A stretch of 64,000 nucleotides of DNA from an uncultured Coriobacteriaceae bacterium (GCA_902778135.1 CACYWP010000002.1:62001-126000), one strand, 5' to 3'. Shown: positions 8,347 through 17,919, counted from the stretch's first letter. Notes: generated by a model not told the origin, from the sequence alone. A program made the numbers and translations.

Positions 8347-8567
8347 CGCTTCAGACGGATGTGACAGAGGGATGGCGATGGGGGGCATGGCATCGCTGCA
8401 CTCCAACGCCATCCGCCAACCCTGCTTTTCTTCTGGTCACACCCGCATGACCCTGCAGAGCGTGCCGCTGTTGGCTACAATACCAAGACTGTGAAAAGAA
8501 GTCCGCGCTCTGGTCGCGGCCAACATATGCAACTGAAACGCACGACGTAGAAGGGTACAGCAACTCA

Positions 8568-10232
8568 ATGGCAAAGAACCAAACGCCCCTGCGGATCATT
8601 CCGCTTGGGGGCCTTGACGGTATCGGCAAGAACATGACGGCGTTCGAGTACGGCGATGACATGGTGCTCATCGACGCCGGCCTGATGTTTCCCGACGACG
8701 AGCAGCCCGGCATCGACCTGGTGCTGCCGGATTACACCTATGTGCTGGAGAACGAGGACAAGCTGCGGGGCATCATCATCACCCACGGCCACGAGGACCA
8801 CACCGGGGCCCTGCCGTATCTGCTGCAGGACCTGACGCGCAAGGTCCCCATCTACTCCAGCAAGCTCACGCTGGGCTTCATCGAGGGCAAGCTCGCCGAG
8901 CACAAGCTGATCTCGCCCAAGTTCCGCGAGGTTTCCGACGGGACGCACCTGACGCTGGGCGTCTTCAACATCGACTTCTTCTCGATGACGCACTCCATCC
9001 CCGCCGCGCTGGGCGTCTACATGCGCTGCCCCGCGGGATCGGTCATGCACACCGGCGACTACAAGCTGGACCAGACCCCCATCGACGGGATCACCCCCAA
9101 CTACCACGCCATCAACAGGTTTGCCACCAACGGCATCGACCTGCTGCTCTCCGACTCGACCAACGCCACCGAGCCGGGCTTCACGCCTTCCGAGGCGGCC
9201 GTCGGCCCGCAGCTGCGCCACATCATCAAGAACGCCCCCGGGCGCGTCATCGTGGCGTCGTTCTCCAGCCACATCCATCGCCTGCAGCAGGTCTGCGACG
9301 CAAGCGTCGCCGTCGGGCGCAAGGTCATCGTCACCGGACGTTCCATGGTCACCAACACCAAGGTCGCCCGCGACCTCGGCTATCTCCACATCGACCAGAA
9401 GGACATCCTCGATGCGTTCGACAAGACCGACATTCCCGAGGACAAGATCGTCGTGCTGTGCACCGGCAGCCAGGGCGAGCCGCTCTCGGCGCTCTCTCGC
9501 ATGGCCAACGGCGCCCACAAGTCGCTGACCATCACTGCCAACGACACGGTCATCATCTCGGCGACTCCGGTGCCTGGCAACGAGAAGAGCGTCGGTGGCG
9601 TCATCAACGCCCTCTCGAAGATCGGCTGCACGATCTATGACAAGTCGAACACCCTGGTCCACGTCTCCGGCCATGGCAGCCAGGAGGAGCTGAAGCTCAT
9701 GCTGGCCATGACAAAGCCACGCAACTTCATGCCCGTGCACGGCGAGGCGGTGCATCTGCGCGCCCACGCCCGGCTTGCCCGCGAGATGGGCATCCCCGAG
9801 GACAACATCTTCATCGCCGAGAACGGCGACACGCTGGAGATGCGCGGAGGGAAGATCAGCTGGGGCGAGCCGGTGGATTCCGGTGTCGTGTACGTTGACG
9901 GCCTGGCCATCACCGACGCCGACCCCTACGTCTTCCGCGACCGCAAGAAGCTCGCAAGCGACGGCATCGTCACTTGCGTCGTCACGGTATCGCGTCACCG
10001 CACCAAGATCGGCGAGATCGAGATTGCCAGCAGGGGCGTGTCGTTCACCGTCGACGACGAGACGAACTACGAGGCGCAGGAGAGCGTCAGGGAGCAGCTC
10101 TCCAAGCTGCAGGAGTCCGGCAGCCCCAGCGTCGAGCAGCTGCGCAAGGGCGCACGCAACGCGCTCTCCAGCTTCCTGTGGTCCACGACGCGCACCAGGC
10201 CGATGGTCATCCCCATCGTCATGGAGGTCTAG
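8568..10232 (+). CDS. rnj: Ribonuclease J
   Basis: 554 aa metallo-beta-lactamase/beta-CASP ribonuclease with 5'-exonuclease and endonuclease activity in mRNA turnover and rRNA maturation. The zinc-binding motif THGHEDHTG lies near residues 72-80. Further metal ligands and beta-CASP blocks are MTHSIPAALG, HTGDYKLDQTP, LLSDSTNATEPG, GRSMVTNTKVA, CTGSQGEP and VHVSGHGSQEEL, and the C-terminal domain is FMPVHGEAVHLRAHA. The length matches RNase J1/J2. The ~220 bases upstream after the pnp terminator hold a possible -10 TACAAT (8476-8481) without a clear -35, and an 8-bp inverted pair GGATGGCG/CGCCATCC. ftsK begins 3 bases after its stop. Confidence 0.95.
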   Translation: MAKNQTPLRIIPLGGLDGIGKNMTAFEYGDDMVLIDAGLMFPDDEQPGIDLVLPDYTYVLENEDKLRGIIITHGHEDHTGALPYLLQDLTRKVPIYSSKLTLGFIEGKLAEHKLISPKFREVSDGTHLTLGVFNIDFFSMTHSIPAALGVYMRCPAGSVMHTGDYKLDQTPIDGITPNYHAINRFATNGIDLLLSDSTNATEPGFTPSEAAVGPQLRHIIKNAPGRVIVASFSSHIHRLQQVCDASVAVGRKVIVTGRSMVTNTKVARDLGYLHIDQKDILDAFDKTDIPEDKIVVLCTGSQGEPLSALSRMANGAHKSLTITANDTVIISATPVPGNEKSVGGVINALSKIGCTIYDKSNTLVHVSGHGSQEELKLMLAMTKPRNFMPVHGEAVHLRAHARLAREMGIPEDNIFIAENGDTLEMRGGKISWGEPVDSGVVYVDGLAITDADPYVFRDRKKLASDGIVTCVVTVSRHRTKIGEIEIASRGVSFTVDDETNYEAQESVREQLSKLQESGSPSVEQLRKGARNALSSFLWSTTRTRPMVIPIVMEV

Positions 10233-10235
10233 CGC

Positions 10236-12974
10236 ATGGCCACGCGCAAGAACACGACAAAGCGTCCCGCGAAGGGCAGCTCCGCAAAGGGCAACGCGCG
10301 CGGCCGTCAGGCGAAGAAGGCGCCCGCGGCCATGCCGTCCCTGGGCGGCACGGCCAACGACATCGTCGGGCTGCTGCTGGTCGTGCTGGCGATAGCGCTG
10401 GCGGTCGCCCTGCTGCTGCCCAGCTCCGCCCCGGTAACGCGCCTGTGCGGGGAGACGCTCGTGCTCCTGTTCGGTGCGGGGGCGCTGCTGTTCCCCCTGG
10501 CACTGCTCATCTTCGCCCTGACGTTCTTCGTCGACGACGAGGAGCCCTTCACCGCCAAGATCGCCCTTGGCCTGGCACTGGTCACGCTGTCCATGCTGAG
10601 CATCGTCTCCATCACCTATCCCGGGGCCGAGACGGACAGCTCGCTGGTGCTGGCCCACGATGTGCTGCGCGAGCGCGGCGGCTATGTGGGCGGCGGCATC
10701 GCCTGGGCCCTGCTCTCCACCGTGGGACGCGAGGTGGGACTGGTCGTTCTCGTCGGCGCCATCATCGCCGGGGTCGTCGTATGCGGATTCTCGATCTCGG
10801 ACGCCGTCACGCGGCTGCGCAGTGGCGCCGCCGCAGCGCGGGACTCGCTGCATGAGGTCAGCGAGATGCGCCGCGCACGTCGCGCGCAGCGTCGCGCCGA
10901 GCGGCAGGCAGCCTACGAGTATGCCTACGAATACGGCATGCAGGGCGACGACGTCTATGACGACTACGACGAACCGCTCGCCTACGAGGAGCCGAAGACC
11001 ACCTATCTCGGGTCGCGCACCTCGACGGTGCTGACGCGCGGCCAGACGCAGGCGCGCATCGCCCCCACCGAGAGCGTCGCGTACGCGGAGCCCCCCAGGC
11101 TCACCAACGCCATTGCCGGTGCGGTGGCCACGCTCACGCGTCGCCGCGACGACGCTGACGAGCAGATTCGTCCTGCCGCCCCTGCCCCTGCCGAGAAGCT
11201 CCCCTGGCAGGAGGCGGCCGAGGCCGCGGTCGAGGAGCTGGACGGGACGATTCCCGAGTTCCTGACGAAGGCGGCACAGGGTGCCACCCAGCCTGCGAAG
11301 ACGACGAGAAAGCCCACGAAGCGCACGGCGTCGAAGACGCCCAAGGGATCTTCCCGCAAGTCGTCTGGAACCAAGCGCACCCGCGTCGCGAAGCAGCCCG
11401 TCGAAGACCGCGCGTCAGAGGCCAAGCCGATGGTCCAGCAGGTGGCCGACGCCAGCGTCAAGGTCAGCGAGCAGCCCTTGGGCAGCCGACCGGGGGATGA
11501 CGACGAGACCTACGCACTGCCCCCGCTGTCCATGCTGTCCTCTAACCCCCAGAGCGCCAACAGCGCCAGCACCAAGCAGGAGCTCGACGCCACGATGGCC
11601 AAGCTGCAGGGGACGCTGCACGAGTTCGGCCTGACCAGCCGCGTGGTCGACTACGTGTCCGGACCGCTGGTCACGACCTTCCGCGTCGAGATGGGGGAGG
11701 GCGAGCGCGTCAACAAGATTCGCAACCTCGAGGACGACATCGCCCTCACGCTGGCAGCGGAGAAGGTGCGCATCTTCGCCCCCATCACCGGCACCTCCCT
11801 CGTCGGCATCGAGATCCCCAACAAGACGCGCCAGAACGTGCACCTGGGCGACGTCCTACCACACGCGAAGGGTGGTCCCCTGGAAGTGGCCATCGGCCGC
11901 GACTCCTCGGGCAAGCCCGTCATCGCGGACATCGCCAAGATGCCGCACATGCTGGTTGCCGGCACGACCGGATCGGGCAAGTCGGTCATGATCAACTCGA
12001 TGATCATGAGCCTGCTCATGCGGGCGACCCCCAAGCAGGTCCGCCTGATCATGGTCGACCCCAAGCGCGTCGAGTTCAAGGGGTACAACGGCATACCGCA
12101 CCTCTACGTGCCGGTCGTCACCGAGCCGCGCCAGGCGGCGAGCGCCTTGCAGTGGGCGGTCTCCGAGATGGAGCGCCGCCTGAAGGTCTTCGAGCATGCC
12201 GGCGCGCGCAACATCACGGTCTACAACAAGATGTGCACCGACGGCAAGCTGGCCGACATGGAGCACCCGCCCGAGCCGATGCCCTACCTCGTCATCGTCA
12301 TCGACGAGCTGTCCGACCTGATGATGGTGGCGGGCAAGGACGTCGAGGCCTCGATCGTGCGCATCGCGCAGCTGGCGCGTGCCGCGGGCATCCACCTGGT
12401 CATCGCCACCCAGCGTCCCTCCGCGAACGTCGTCACGGGCCTAATCAAGTCCAACATCGACAGCCGCGTGGCGCTCAAGGTCTCATCGGGCATCGACAGC
12501 CGCGTCATCCTGGACGAGACGGGTGCCGACCGCCTGCTGGGCAACGGCGACATGCTCTTCAAGGACCGCGGGCTGGCCCCCAAGCGCGTGCTGGGCTGCT
12601 ACACGTCGGACCCGGAGATCGAGTCGGTGGTCGAGTTCATCCGCGACCAGGGCGAGCCGGACTACCATGAGGAGATCCTCTCGGCCGTCGTCCCGGGTCA
12701 GCCGGGAGCAGGCGGCGGGGGCGGAATCGACGACGAGGACGACCCCCTCATCTGGGAAGCCGCCCAAATAGTCGTGGAATCTCAACTGGGTTCCACATCC
12801 GGCCTACAGCGCAGGCTCAAGGTTGGTTACGCTAGGGCAGGTAGAATCATGGACATGCTCGAGTCCAAGGGCGTGGTCGGTCCCGCATCGGGATCCAAGC
12901 CGCGCGAGGTGCTCCTCGACGAGGAGGGCCTCGAGGACCTGCGTGTCCAAGAGGAGAAATATCGGGAGGTGTAG
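10236..12974 (+). CDS. ftsK: DNA translocase FtsK/SpoIIIE
   Basis: 912 aa. The N-terminus is basic (residues 1-40), followed by four predicted membrane helices up to about residue 200, a long charged/Pro-rich linker (residues 210-430), then the motor domains. Walker A GTTGSGKS is near residues 577-584 and Walker B VIVIDELSDLMM near 685. ATQRPSANVVTGLIK and DETGADRLLGNGDML are characteristic FtsK segments. The C-terminal winged-helix gamma domain (VGYARAGRIMDMLE) reads KOPS-like sites. FtsK pumps DNA through the closing septum and promotes chromosome-dimer resolution. It sits 3 bases after rnj and 3 bases before rodZ. Confidence 0.95.
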   Translation: MATRKNTTKRPAKGSSAKGNARGRQAKKAPAAMPSLGGTANDIVGLLLVVLAIALAVALLLPSSAPVTRLCGETLVLLFGAGALLFPLALLIFALTFFVDDEEPFTAKIALGLALVTLSMLSIVSITYPGAETDSSLVLAHDVLRERGGYVGGGIAWALLSTVGREVGLVVLVGAIIAGVVVCGFSISDAVTRLRSGAAAARDSLHEVSEMRRARRAQRRAERQAAYEYAYEYGMQGDDVYDDYDEPLAYEEPKTTYLGSRTSTVLTRGQTQARIAPTESVAYAEPPRLTNAIAGAVATLTRRRDDADEQIRPAAPAPAEKLPWQEAAEAAVEELDGTIPEFLTKAAQGATQPAKTTRKPTKRTASKTPKGSSRKSSGTKRTRVAKQPVEDRASEAKPMVQQVADASVKVSEQPLGSRPGDDDETYALPPLSMLSSNPQSANSASTKQELDATMAKLQGTLHEFGLTSRVVDYVSGPLVTTFRVEMGEGERVNKIRNLEDDIALTLAAEKVRIFAPITGTSLVGIEIPNKTRQNVHLGDVLPHAKGGPLEVAIGRDSSGKPVIADIAKMPHMLVAGTTGSGKSVMINSMIMSLLMRATPKQVRLIMVDPKRVEFKGYNGIPHLYVPVVTEPRQAASALQWAVSEMERRLKVFEHAGARNITVYNKMCTDGKLADMEHPPEPMPYLVIVIDELSDLMMVAGKDVEASIVRIAQLARAAGIHLVIATQRPSANVVTGLIKSNIDSRVALKVSSGIDSRVILDETGADRLLGNGDMLFKDRGLAPKRVLGCYTSDPEIESVVEFIRDQGEPDYHEEILSAVVPGQPGAGGGGGIDDEDDPLIWEAAQIVVESQLGSTSGLQRRLKVGYARAGRIMDMLESKGVVGPASGSKPREVLLDEEGLEDLRVQEEKYREV

Positions 12975-12977
12975 CGA

Positions 12978-14696
12978 ATGGATCGACCCCTGTTCAGCGA
13001 TATGCTCGTGGACCGCAGGCGTCAGCTGGGCCTGTCCATCAAACAGGCCTCCAACGTGCTGCGCCTGAAGGAGGAGGTCCTCATCGCCTTCGAGGAGGGC
13101 GACTTCGACAGCATCCCCAAGAGCGGATACGCCCAGGGCATGCTCTCCTCCTACGCACGATACCTTGGTCTGAATGCAAAGACGGTGGTCAACCAGTTTG
13201 CCACCGACCTCTTCGAGCACGAGCGCGGCGCCGGGTCGCACGAGGCGCGTCGTCGCAGCCGCCTCAATCGCGACAGCGATGACGGGCCGCTGTACGAGAC
13301 GCCCCAGGCTACGGCGGTCGGCCAAGGCGGCCGCCAGCGCACCTACGTGGAGTCCCATGGCTTCCTGCCCACGTCGGGCGGCTTTGCTGGCGACATGGGG
13401 GACTTTGCGACGACGTCCAGCCCCCGTCCGCGCTACAGCTCGACCTCAAGCCAAGACAGTGCGAGCAGCGACCCCTACCCCCAGGGAAGGCCCTACACAT
13501 CACGCGTACCCGTCTCGTCCACGTCGGTCAGCCCCCTCGGGCAATCCCAGCGCCAGCGTCCCACCACGACGCGGTCTGGTGCCTACGGGCAGGCTTCCGC
13601 CTACGGCTCGTCCTATGGCGCATCCCAGGACCAGTATGGTCGCGGGGTCGGCGTGGCGGGTGGCTACGGCGCGCGCGACGACGTCACGACGAGGCGCGTG
13701 ATGCCCTCGCAGTATCGCGACGACATGAGGCTCGACAACGACGGCGGCAGCTACCAGTCGGCGTCGTCGTCCGACGGGAGGCGCTCGTCGCGCAACATCG
13801 CGAGCACCCAGCGTCCCAACGTGCAGCGCCGCTCCAGCCGCAGCACCCAGATGCGTGGCCGCGATCGCTACGATGGCCCCAGCCACGGCGGCATCGTTGG
13901 CATGATCGAGGTCTTCTTCTCGGAGCGCTCACGCGTCATCGCCCTCATCGTCGCCGTCCTTGCCGTCATCCTGACGGCCGTCATCATCCTCTCCGTGCGC
14001 TCGTGCGTCAGCGGGCAGGACTCCACCGGCCGCTCGGTCACGGTCACTGCCACCGAGAGCGAGAAGGAGGCGTCGGAGACGGGCGAGGACGCCGCCAAGG
14101 TGAGCGCAGAGGAGGAGCAGCGCGCCCGTGACGAGGCCGCTGCGGCGAAGGCTGCGGAGACCGAGTCCTCTGCCGCGGAACGCACGATCGAGGTTACCGT
14201 CGCCGACGGGGAGGTCACCTGGCTGGAGATCGAGTACGACGGCAACAGCGATGTCGCCGAGACGGTCACCGGTCCCTGGAACCGCACCTACACCGTGCGT
14301 CAGTCGATCTCCATCAACGTGAACGACACCACCGCGGTCACCGTCACCGAGAACGGCAAGAAGCTGGAGTTCGACTCGAAGGCGTCCGGCATCGGCACGA
14401 TCACCATACAGGTGTCCAAGAAGGGCGATGCCCCGGCCGACGAGACGACCGATGGCCAGACGGCCGAAGGACAGCAGACGGAGGGCCAGGAGGGCGCCGC
14501 GCCAACCGACCCCAACGCCACGGGCAACCAGGGCTATACGCAGGATCAGACCCAACAGGTCGTGCAGAATGGCACTGCCGGCCAGCAGACCAGCACGAAC
14601 CCCTTCGAGGGCTACACCCTCGATGCGGATGGGTACTACTACGGTGCCGATGGCTACCTCGACGCCAACGGCAACTTCTACGCGTACGGCTCGTAG
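12978..14696 (+). CDS. rodZ: RodZ-like cytoskeletal/cell-shape protein
   Basis: 572 aa. The N-terminal HTH domain (residues 1-75) has the RodZ pattern RRQLGLSIKQASNVLRL and the GYAQGMLSSYARYLG segment. A long Ser/Tyr/Arg/Gly-rich cytoplasmic linker of ~230 residues follows, then one membrane helix near residues 317-336 (ALIVAVLAVILTAVIIL). A coiled-coil-like Ala/Glu segment leads into an extracellular DUF4115-like beta domain (EVTVADGEVTWLEIEYDG). The C-terminus ends in an unusual Gln-rich then Tyr/Gly/Asp-rich tail with repeated DADGYYYG/ANGNFYAYG-like units. RodZ links MreB to peptidoglycan elongation. Position after ftsK and before pgsA/cinA/recA matches the Bacillus ymfM locus. Confidence 0.85.
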   Translation: MDRPLFSDMLVDRRRQLGLSIKQASNVLRLKEEVLIAFEEGDFDSIPKSGYAQGMLSSYARYLGLNAKTVVNQFATDLFEHERGAGSHEARRRSRLNRDSDDGPLYETPQATAVGQGGRQRTYVESHGFLPTSGGFAGDMGDFATTSSPRPRYSSTSSQDSASSDPYPQGRPYTSRVPVSSTSVSPLGQSQRQRPTTTRSGAYGQASAYGSSYGASQDQYGRGVGVAGGYGARDDVTTRRVMPSQYRDDMRLDNDGGSYQSASSSDGRRSSRNIASTQRPNVQRRSSRSTQMRGRDRYDGPSHGGIVGMIEVFFSERSRVIALIVAVLAVILTAVIILSVRSCVSGQDSTGRSVTVTATESEKEASETGEDAAKVSAEEEQRARDEAAAAKAAETESSAAERTIEVTVADGEVTWLEIEYDGNSDVAETVTGPWNRTYTVRQSISINVNDTTAVTVTENGKKLEFDSKASGIGTITIQVSKKGDAPADETTDGQTAEGQQTEGQEGAAPTDPNATGNQGYTQDQTQQVVQNGTAGQQTSTNPFEGYTLDADGYYYGADGYLDANGNFYAYGS

Positions 14697-14738
14697 GACA
14701 TAACGCGTGGTGGCACGGCTGCCACAGAGAGGAGAGGC

Positions 14739-15236
14739 ATGGCAAAGGAATCAAGCTTCGATGTGGTCTCGACGGTTGACGTCCAGGAGGTCGACAACGC
14801 GTTCCAGCAGACGACACGCGAGCTGTCCCAGCGCTATGACCTGCGCCAGTCAGGGGCGAGCATCGCCTTCAGCAAGAGGGAGCAGACCTTCACGATCTCC
14901 GCTCCCTCGGAGTTCGTCGCAAACCAGGTCATCGACGTGCTGGGCACCAAGCTGGTCCGCCGCCAGATAGACCTGTCCAGCATCAGGTGGGACAAGCCCC
15001 AGCCTGCCGCGGGTGCCTCCGTGCGCCAGTCGGGCCACGTCATCCAGGGCATCGACCAGGACACCGCAAAGCGCATCGCAAAGGACATCCGCGACCTCAA
15101 ACTGAAGTGCAAGGCCGTCGTTGAGGGCGACAAGCTGCGCGTTTCTTCCGCGTCAAAGGACGTGCTGCAGCAGGTCATCGCCAAGCTCAAGGAGAACGAC
15201 TATGGTCAGCCGCTCCAGTTCGTCAACTATCGATAG
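14739..15236 (+). CDS. yajQ: YajQ family nucleotide-binding protein
   Basis: 165 aa, the normal length of this family of two ferredoxin-like domains. Diagnostic stretches are SSFDVVSTVDVQEVDNA at the start, RYDLRQSGASI, AKRIAKDIRDLKLK and the end NDYGQPLQFVNYR. Some homologues bind cyclic di-GMP, others tRNA or nucleotides; no ligand can be assigned here. AGAGAGGAG precedes the ATG. Its last 35 bases overlap the start of rimO, whose ribosome binding site lies inside yajQ. Confidence 0.93.
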   Translation: MAKESSFDVVSTVDVQEVDNAFQQTTRELSQRYDLRQSGASIAFSKREQTFTISAPSEFVANQVIDVLGTKLVRRQIDLSSIRWDKPQPAAGASVRQSGHVIQGIDQDTAKRIAKDIRDLKLKCKAVVEGDKLRVSSASKDVLQQVIAKLKENDYGQPLQFVNYR

Positions 15237-16569
15237 CCCCCGCTGCCTCTTCGTCACGCTGGGCTGCGCCAAGAACGAGGTCGACACCGACCGCATGCGC
15301 GCGCTGCTGCTGGCCGATGGGTTCGGCGAGGCCGACGAGGTCGACGAGGCCGATGTCATCCTGGTCAACACCTGCTCGTTCCTCGTGTCGGCGACGTCGG
15401 AGTCCATCGAGGCGACGCTCGAGCTGGCGGAGGCCGTGGCGCAGGGCGTGAGGTCGCGTCCCATCGTCATGTGCGGGTGCGTGCCCTCTCGCTATGGTGA
15501 CGACCTGGAGGACGAGCTGCCCGAGGTGGCCGCCTTCGTGCGCCATGACGAGGAGGACGGCATCGTCGGGGTCGTGCGCGCCGTGCTAGGGCTCCAGCCG
15601 GCTGACGAGCGGCTGGGAGACGGGCGGGTGCTGCGCACGATCGAGGGCGCCAGCGCCTACGTCAAGATCTCCGACGGCTGCGACCGCTTCTGCACCTTCT
15701 GTGCCATACCGTACATCCGGGGTCGTTACTACTCCCGCAGCGAGCGGGACATCGTCGACGAGGTGCGTGCCCTGATGGAGGGCGGCGTGCGCGAGATCGT
15801 GCTCATCGGGCAGGACACCGGCATCTGGGGTCGCGACCTGGGGGAGGGCCATACGCTGGCCAGCCTCCTGCGCTCGGTGGCCCAGGCGGTGCGGCCCTAT
15901 GGCGGCTGGGTGCGCATGCTGTACCTGCAGCCCGAGGGGATGACCGACGAGCTCATAGCCACCATACGCGACGTCGACGAGGTGCTGCCCTACATCGACA
16001 TACCCATCCAGCACTGCAGTGCCCGGCTGCTGCGCGCCATGAACCGACGTGGGTCCGTCGACGAGCTGCGGGCGCTCTTCGGCCGCCTGAGGGAGGAGAT
16101 CCCCGGCATGGTGCTGCGTACGACGGCCATGGCGGGCTTTCCGGGAGAGACCGACGAGGAGGCCGACGAGCTGTCCTCGTTCGTCGCGGAGCAGGAGTTC
16201 GACTACACGTCGGTCTTCGCCTACTCGCCCGAGGAGGGCACGCGTGCCGCGCGCATGGACGGACAGGTGGACGAGGACGTCAAGCTCGAGCGCACCCAGA
16301 GGCTCATCGACATCGCCGAGCAGATGGGCTTCTCCGCGACGGCAAGGCACGTGGGGGAGCGCGTCCGGGTCATCGTGGATGGCATCGAGGAGGGCGAGGA
16401 CGGTCCCGAGCTGATAGGGCACGCCTGGTTCCAGGCACCGGATTGCGACGGGGCCATACACATCGAGGAGGGCGAGGCGGCAGTTGGCGACATCGTCACC
16501 TGCGACCTGGTCGACTCCTTCTGCTACGAGTTGATAGGAATCATTGTTGATGACGAGGAAGGTCGCTAG
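15202..16569 (+). CDS. rimO: Ribosomal protein S12 methylthiotransferase RimO
   Basis: 455 aa radical SAM enzyme that methylthiolates Asp-89 of ribosomal protein S12. Cluster cysteines occur in TLGCAKN, NTCSF and CGCVPS, and the radical SAM motif is CDRFCTFC preceded by VKISDG. GCAKN and AIPYIRG are RimO-type. A C-terminal TRAM domain starts near ARHVGERVRVIVDG. The ATG at 15202 is chosen because AAGGAG (15189-15194) lies 7 bases upstream; an earlier in-frame start would extend deeper into yajQ without family similarity. Confidence 0.94.
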   Translation: MVSRSSSSTIDSPRCLFVTLGCAKNEVDTDRMRALLLADGFGEADEVDEADVILVNTCSFLVSATSESIEATLELAEAVAQGVRSRPIVMCGCVPSRYGDDLEDELPEVAAFVRHDEEDGIVGVVRAVLGLQPADERLGDGRVLRTIEGASAYVKISDGCDRFCTFCAIPYIRGRYYSRSERDIVDEVRALMEGGVREIVLIGQDTGIWGRDLGEGHTLASLLRSVAQAVRPYGGWVRMLYLQPEGMTDELIATIRDVDEVLPYIDIPIQHCSARLLRAMNRRGSVDELRALFGRLREEIPGMVLRTTAMAGFPGETDEEADELSSFVAEQEFDYTSVFAYSPEEGTRAARMDGQVDEDVKLERTQRLIDIAEQMGFSATARHVGERVRVIVDGIEEGEDGPELIGHAWFQAPDCDGAIHIEEGEAAVGDIVTCDLVDSFCYELIGIIVDDEEGR

Positions 16570-16571
16570 CC

Positions 16572-17183
16572 ATGGTTAGAAGCAGGGTACGGAGCAACTC
16601 GATCTGGACTCCGGCAAACATCGTGACGCTCGTGCGCGTCGTGTTCATGCCCGTCTGGCTGCTGGTGGCGGAGGCAGCGCGCGAGGGCGGGCACCTGGGA
16701 ACCCTCTCGGTACTGCCTTGGGTTTCGTTCCTGCTGTTCGCAGCCATCGCGCTGACGGACAAGCTTGACGGCTACCTGGCTCGCAGCCGTGGCGAGGTGA
16801 CCACCTTCGGCAAGTTCCTTGACCCGATCGCAGACAAGCTCTGCGTCACCTGCGCATTGCTGTATCTGCTGGAGCTGGGCCTGGTTCCCAGCTGGGCGGT
16901 CCTGATCATCCTGGCCCGCGAGTTCCTCGTGTCCGGCCTGCGCATGGTGGTCGCCTCCGAGGGAACCGTCATTGCCGCCAGCAACCTGGGAAAGTGGAAG
17001 ACTGCCGTCACGATGCTCTCCATCGGCGGGTACCTGCTGTCCGTGACGCTGCCCACCAGCTTCATCGCCACGGCCCTGCTGATGCTCTCGAACATCCTCA
17101 TGGCGATCGCCGTGGTCCTGACCGCCTGGTCTGGCATCGACTACCTGATCAAGTCCTGGCCGTCCGTGGCCGGGTCGCGCTAG
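16572..17183 (+). CDS. pgsA: CDP-diacylglycerol-glycerol-3-phosphate 3-phosphatidyltransferase
   Basis: 203 aa membrane enzyme that makes phosphatidylglycerol phosphate, the precursor of phosphatidylglycerol. The CDP-alcohol phosphotransferase motif D-G-x2-A-R-x8-G-x3-D-x3-D is complete in DGYLARSRGEVTTFGKFLD followed by PIAD. About five to six hydrophobic helices are present, including residues 16-36 and 49-65. It starts 2 bases after rimO and precedes cinA, an arrangement seen in many Gram-positives. A second, more distant CDP-alcohol transferase gene is at 40275-41021. Confidence 0.92.
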   Translation: MVRSRVRSNSIWTPANIVTLVRVVFMPVWLLVAEAAREGGHLGTLSVLPWVSFLLFAAIALTDKLDGYLARSRGEVTTFGKFLDPIADKLCVTCALLYLLELGLVPSWAVLIILAREFLVSGLRMVVASEGTVIAASNLGKWKTAVTMLSIGGYLLSVTLPTSFIATALLMLSNILMAIAVVLTAWSGIDYLIKSWPSVAGSR

Positions 17184-17196
17184 GGACGCGGCGCTC

Positions 17197-17712
17197 GTGT
17201 CGTATGACGAACCCATCGGCCAGGCTGCGTCATGCCTCGTCCATGAGGCAGACGCTGCCGGTCTGACCTGCGCCTGTGCCGAGTCGTGCACGGGCGGGCT
17301 GGTCAGCGGTGCCATCACGGCAGTCTCGGGCTCGTCGGCCGTCCTGCGCGGCGGGGTCGTGAGCTATGCCGTGGAAGTGAAGCATGACGTGCTGGGCGTG
17401 GACAGCGCGATACTCGATGACCCCGCGCTGGGAGCCGTCTCCGCAGAGTGCGCCGAGCAGATGTGCGTCGGTGCGGCGCGGCTTCTGAAGGCCGATGTCG
17501 CGGTCTCCGTGACCGGTATCGCAGGTCCCACGGGGGCCGAGCCGGGAAAGCCCGTCGGCACGGTCTGGTTCGGCCTCTGCGTCGGTGGCTCCGCCCGCAG
17601 CCAGCTCTGCCATTTCGAGGGTTCGAGGGACGAGGTGCGCGGGCAGGCCGTGCTGCATGCCCTGGGCCTGCTGCGTGAAGGCGTTGCGGAGCTTTCCGGC
17701 AAGGGCGAGTGA
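17197..17712 (+). CDS. pncC: Nicotinamide-nucleotide amidohydrolase, CinA C-terminal type
   Basis: 171 aa, a stand-alone CinA C-terminal (PncC) domain that deamidates nicotinamide mononucleotide to nicotinic acid mononucleotide in pyridine nucleotide salvage. Family motifs: AESCTGGLVSGAIT, GGVVSYAVEVKHDVLGV, SAECAEQM, and VTGIAGPTGAEPGKPVGTVW near the catalytic site. The start is GTG with no strong ribosome binding site. The competence/damage-inducible cinA is often cotranscribed with recA; here recA has its own promoter in the ~200-base gap, which also holds a 9-bp inverted pair (17735-17743 with 17781-17789). Confidence 0.9.
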   Translation: MSYDEPIGQAASCLVHEADAAGLTCACAESCTGGLVSGAITAVSGSSAVLRGGVVSYAVEVKHDVLGVDSAILDDPALGAVSAECAEQMCVGAARLLKADVAVSVTGIAGPTGAEPGKPVGTVWFGLCVGGSARSQLCHFEGSRDEVRGQAVLHALGLLREGVAELSGKGE

Positions 17713-17858
17713 TTCTGGCCTGTGACGCAAGGCTCGCTCGCACCCGTTTGCGCCGCTACGAGGGCGTTGGCCCGTCAGGCGTGCGAGCGGCGTGCGAGTT
17801 CGTGGCAACTGGGGCACAAGCTGCGTGCGACCCAGTCCGGATAGATTCAGGTTGCCGT

Positions 17859-17887
17859 TTGACATGCGAACGGATGTTCTGTAAGGT
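17859..17887 (+). promoter_or_regulatory. recA promoter with LexA (SOS) box
   Basis: The -35 TTGACA (17859-17864) and -10 TAAGGT (17882-17887) are spaced by 17 bases. Between them lies CGAACGGATGTTCT (17867-17880), which fits the Gram-positive LexA consensus GAAC-N4-GTTC exactly. LexA bound here would block polymerase, so recA should be SOS-inducible. Confidence 0.88.
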
Positions 17888-17919
17888 AGTGACAGTCCAA
17901 CGCAACTTGGGGGTTATCC

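Noticed and set aside
17735..17789. Inverted pair CGCTCGCAC/GTGCGAGCG after cinA as a terminator
   Set aside because: The loop is 37 bases and there is no U-tract; a Rho-independent terminator is not supported.
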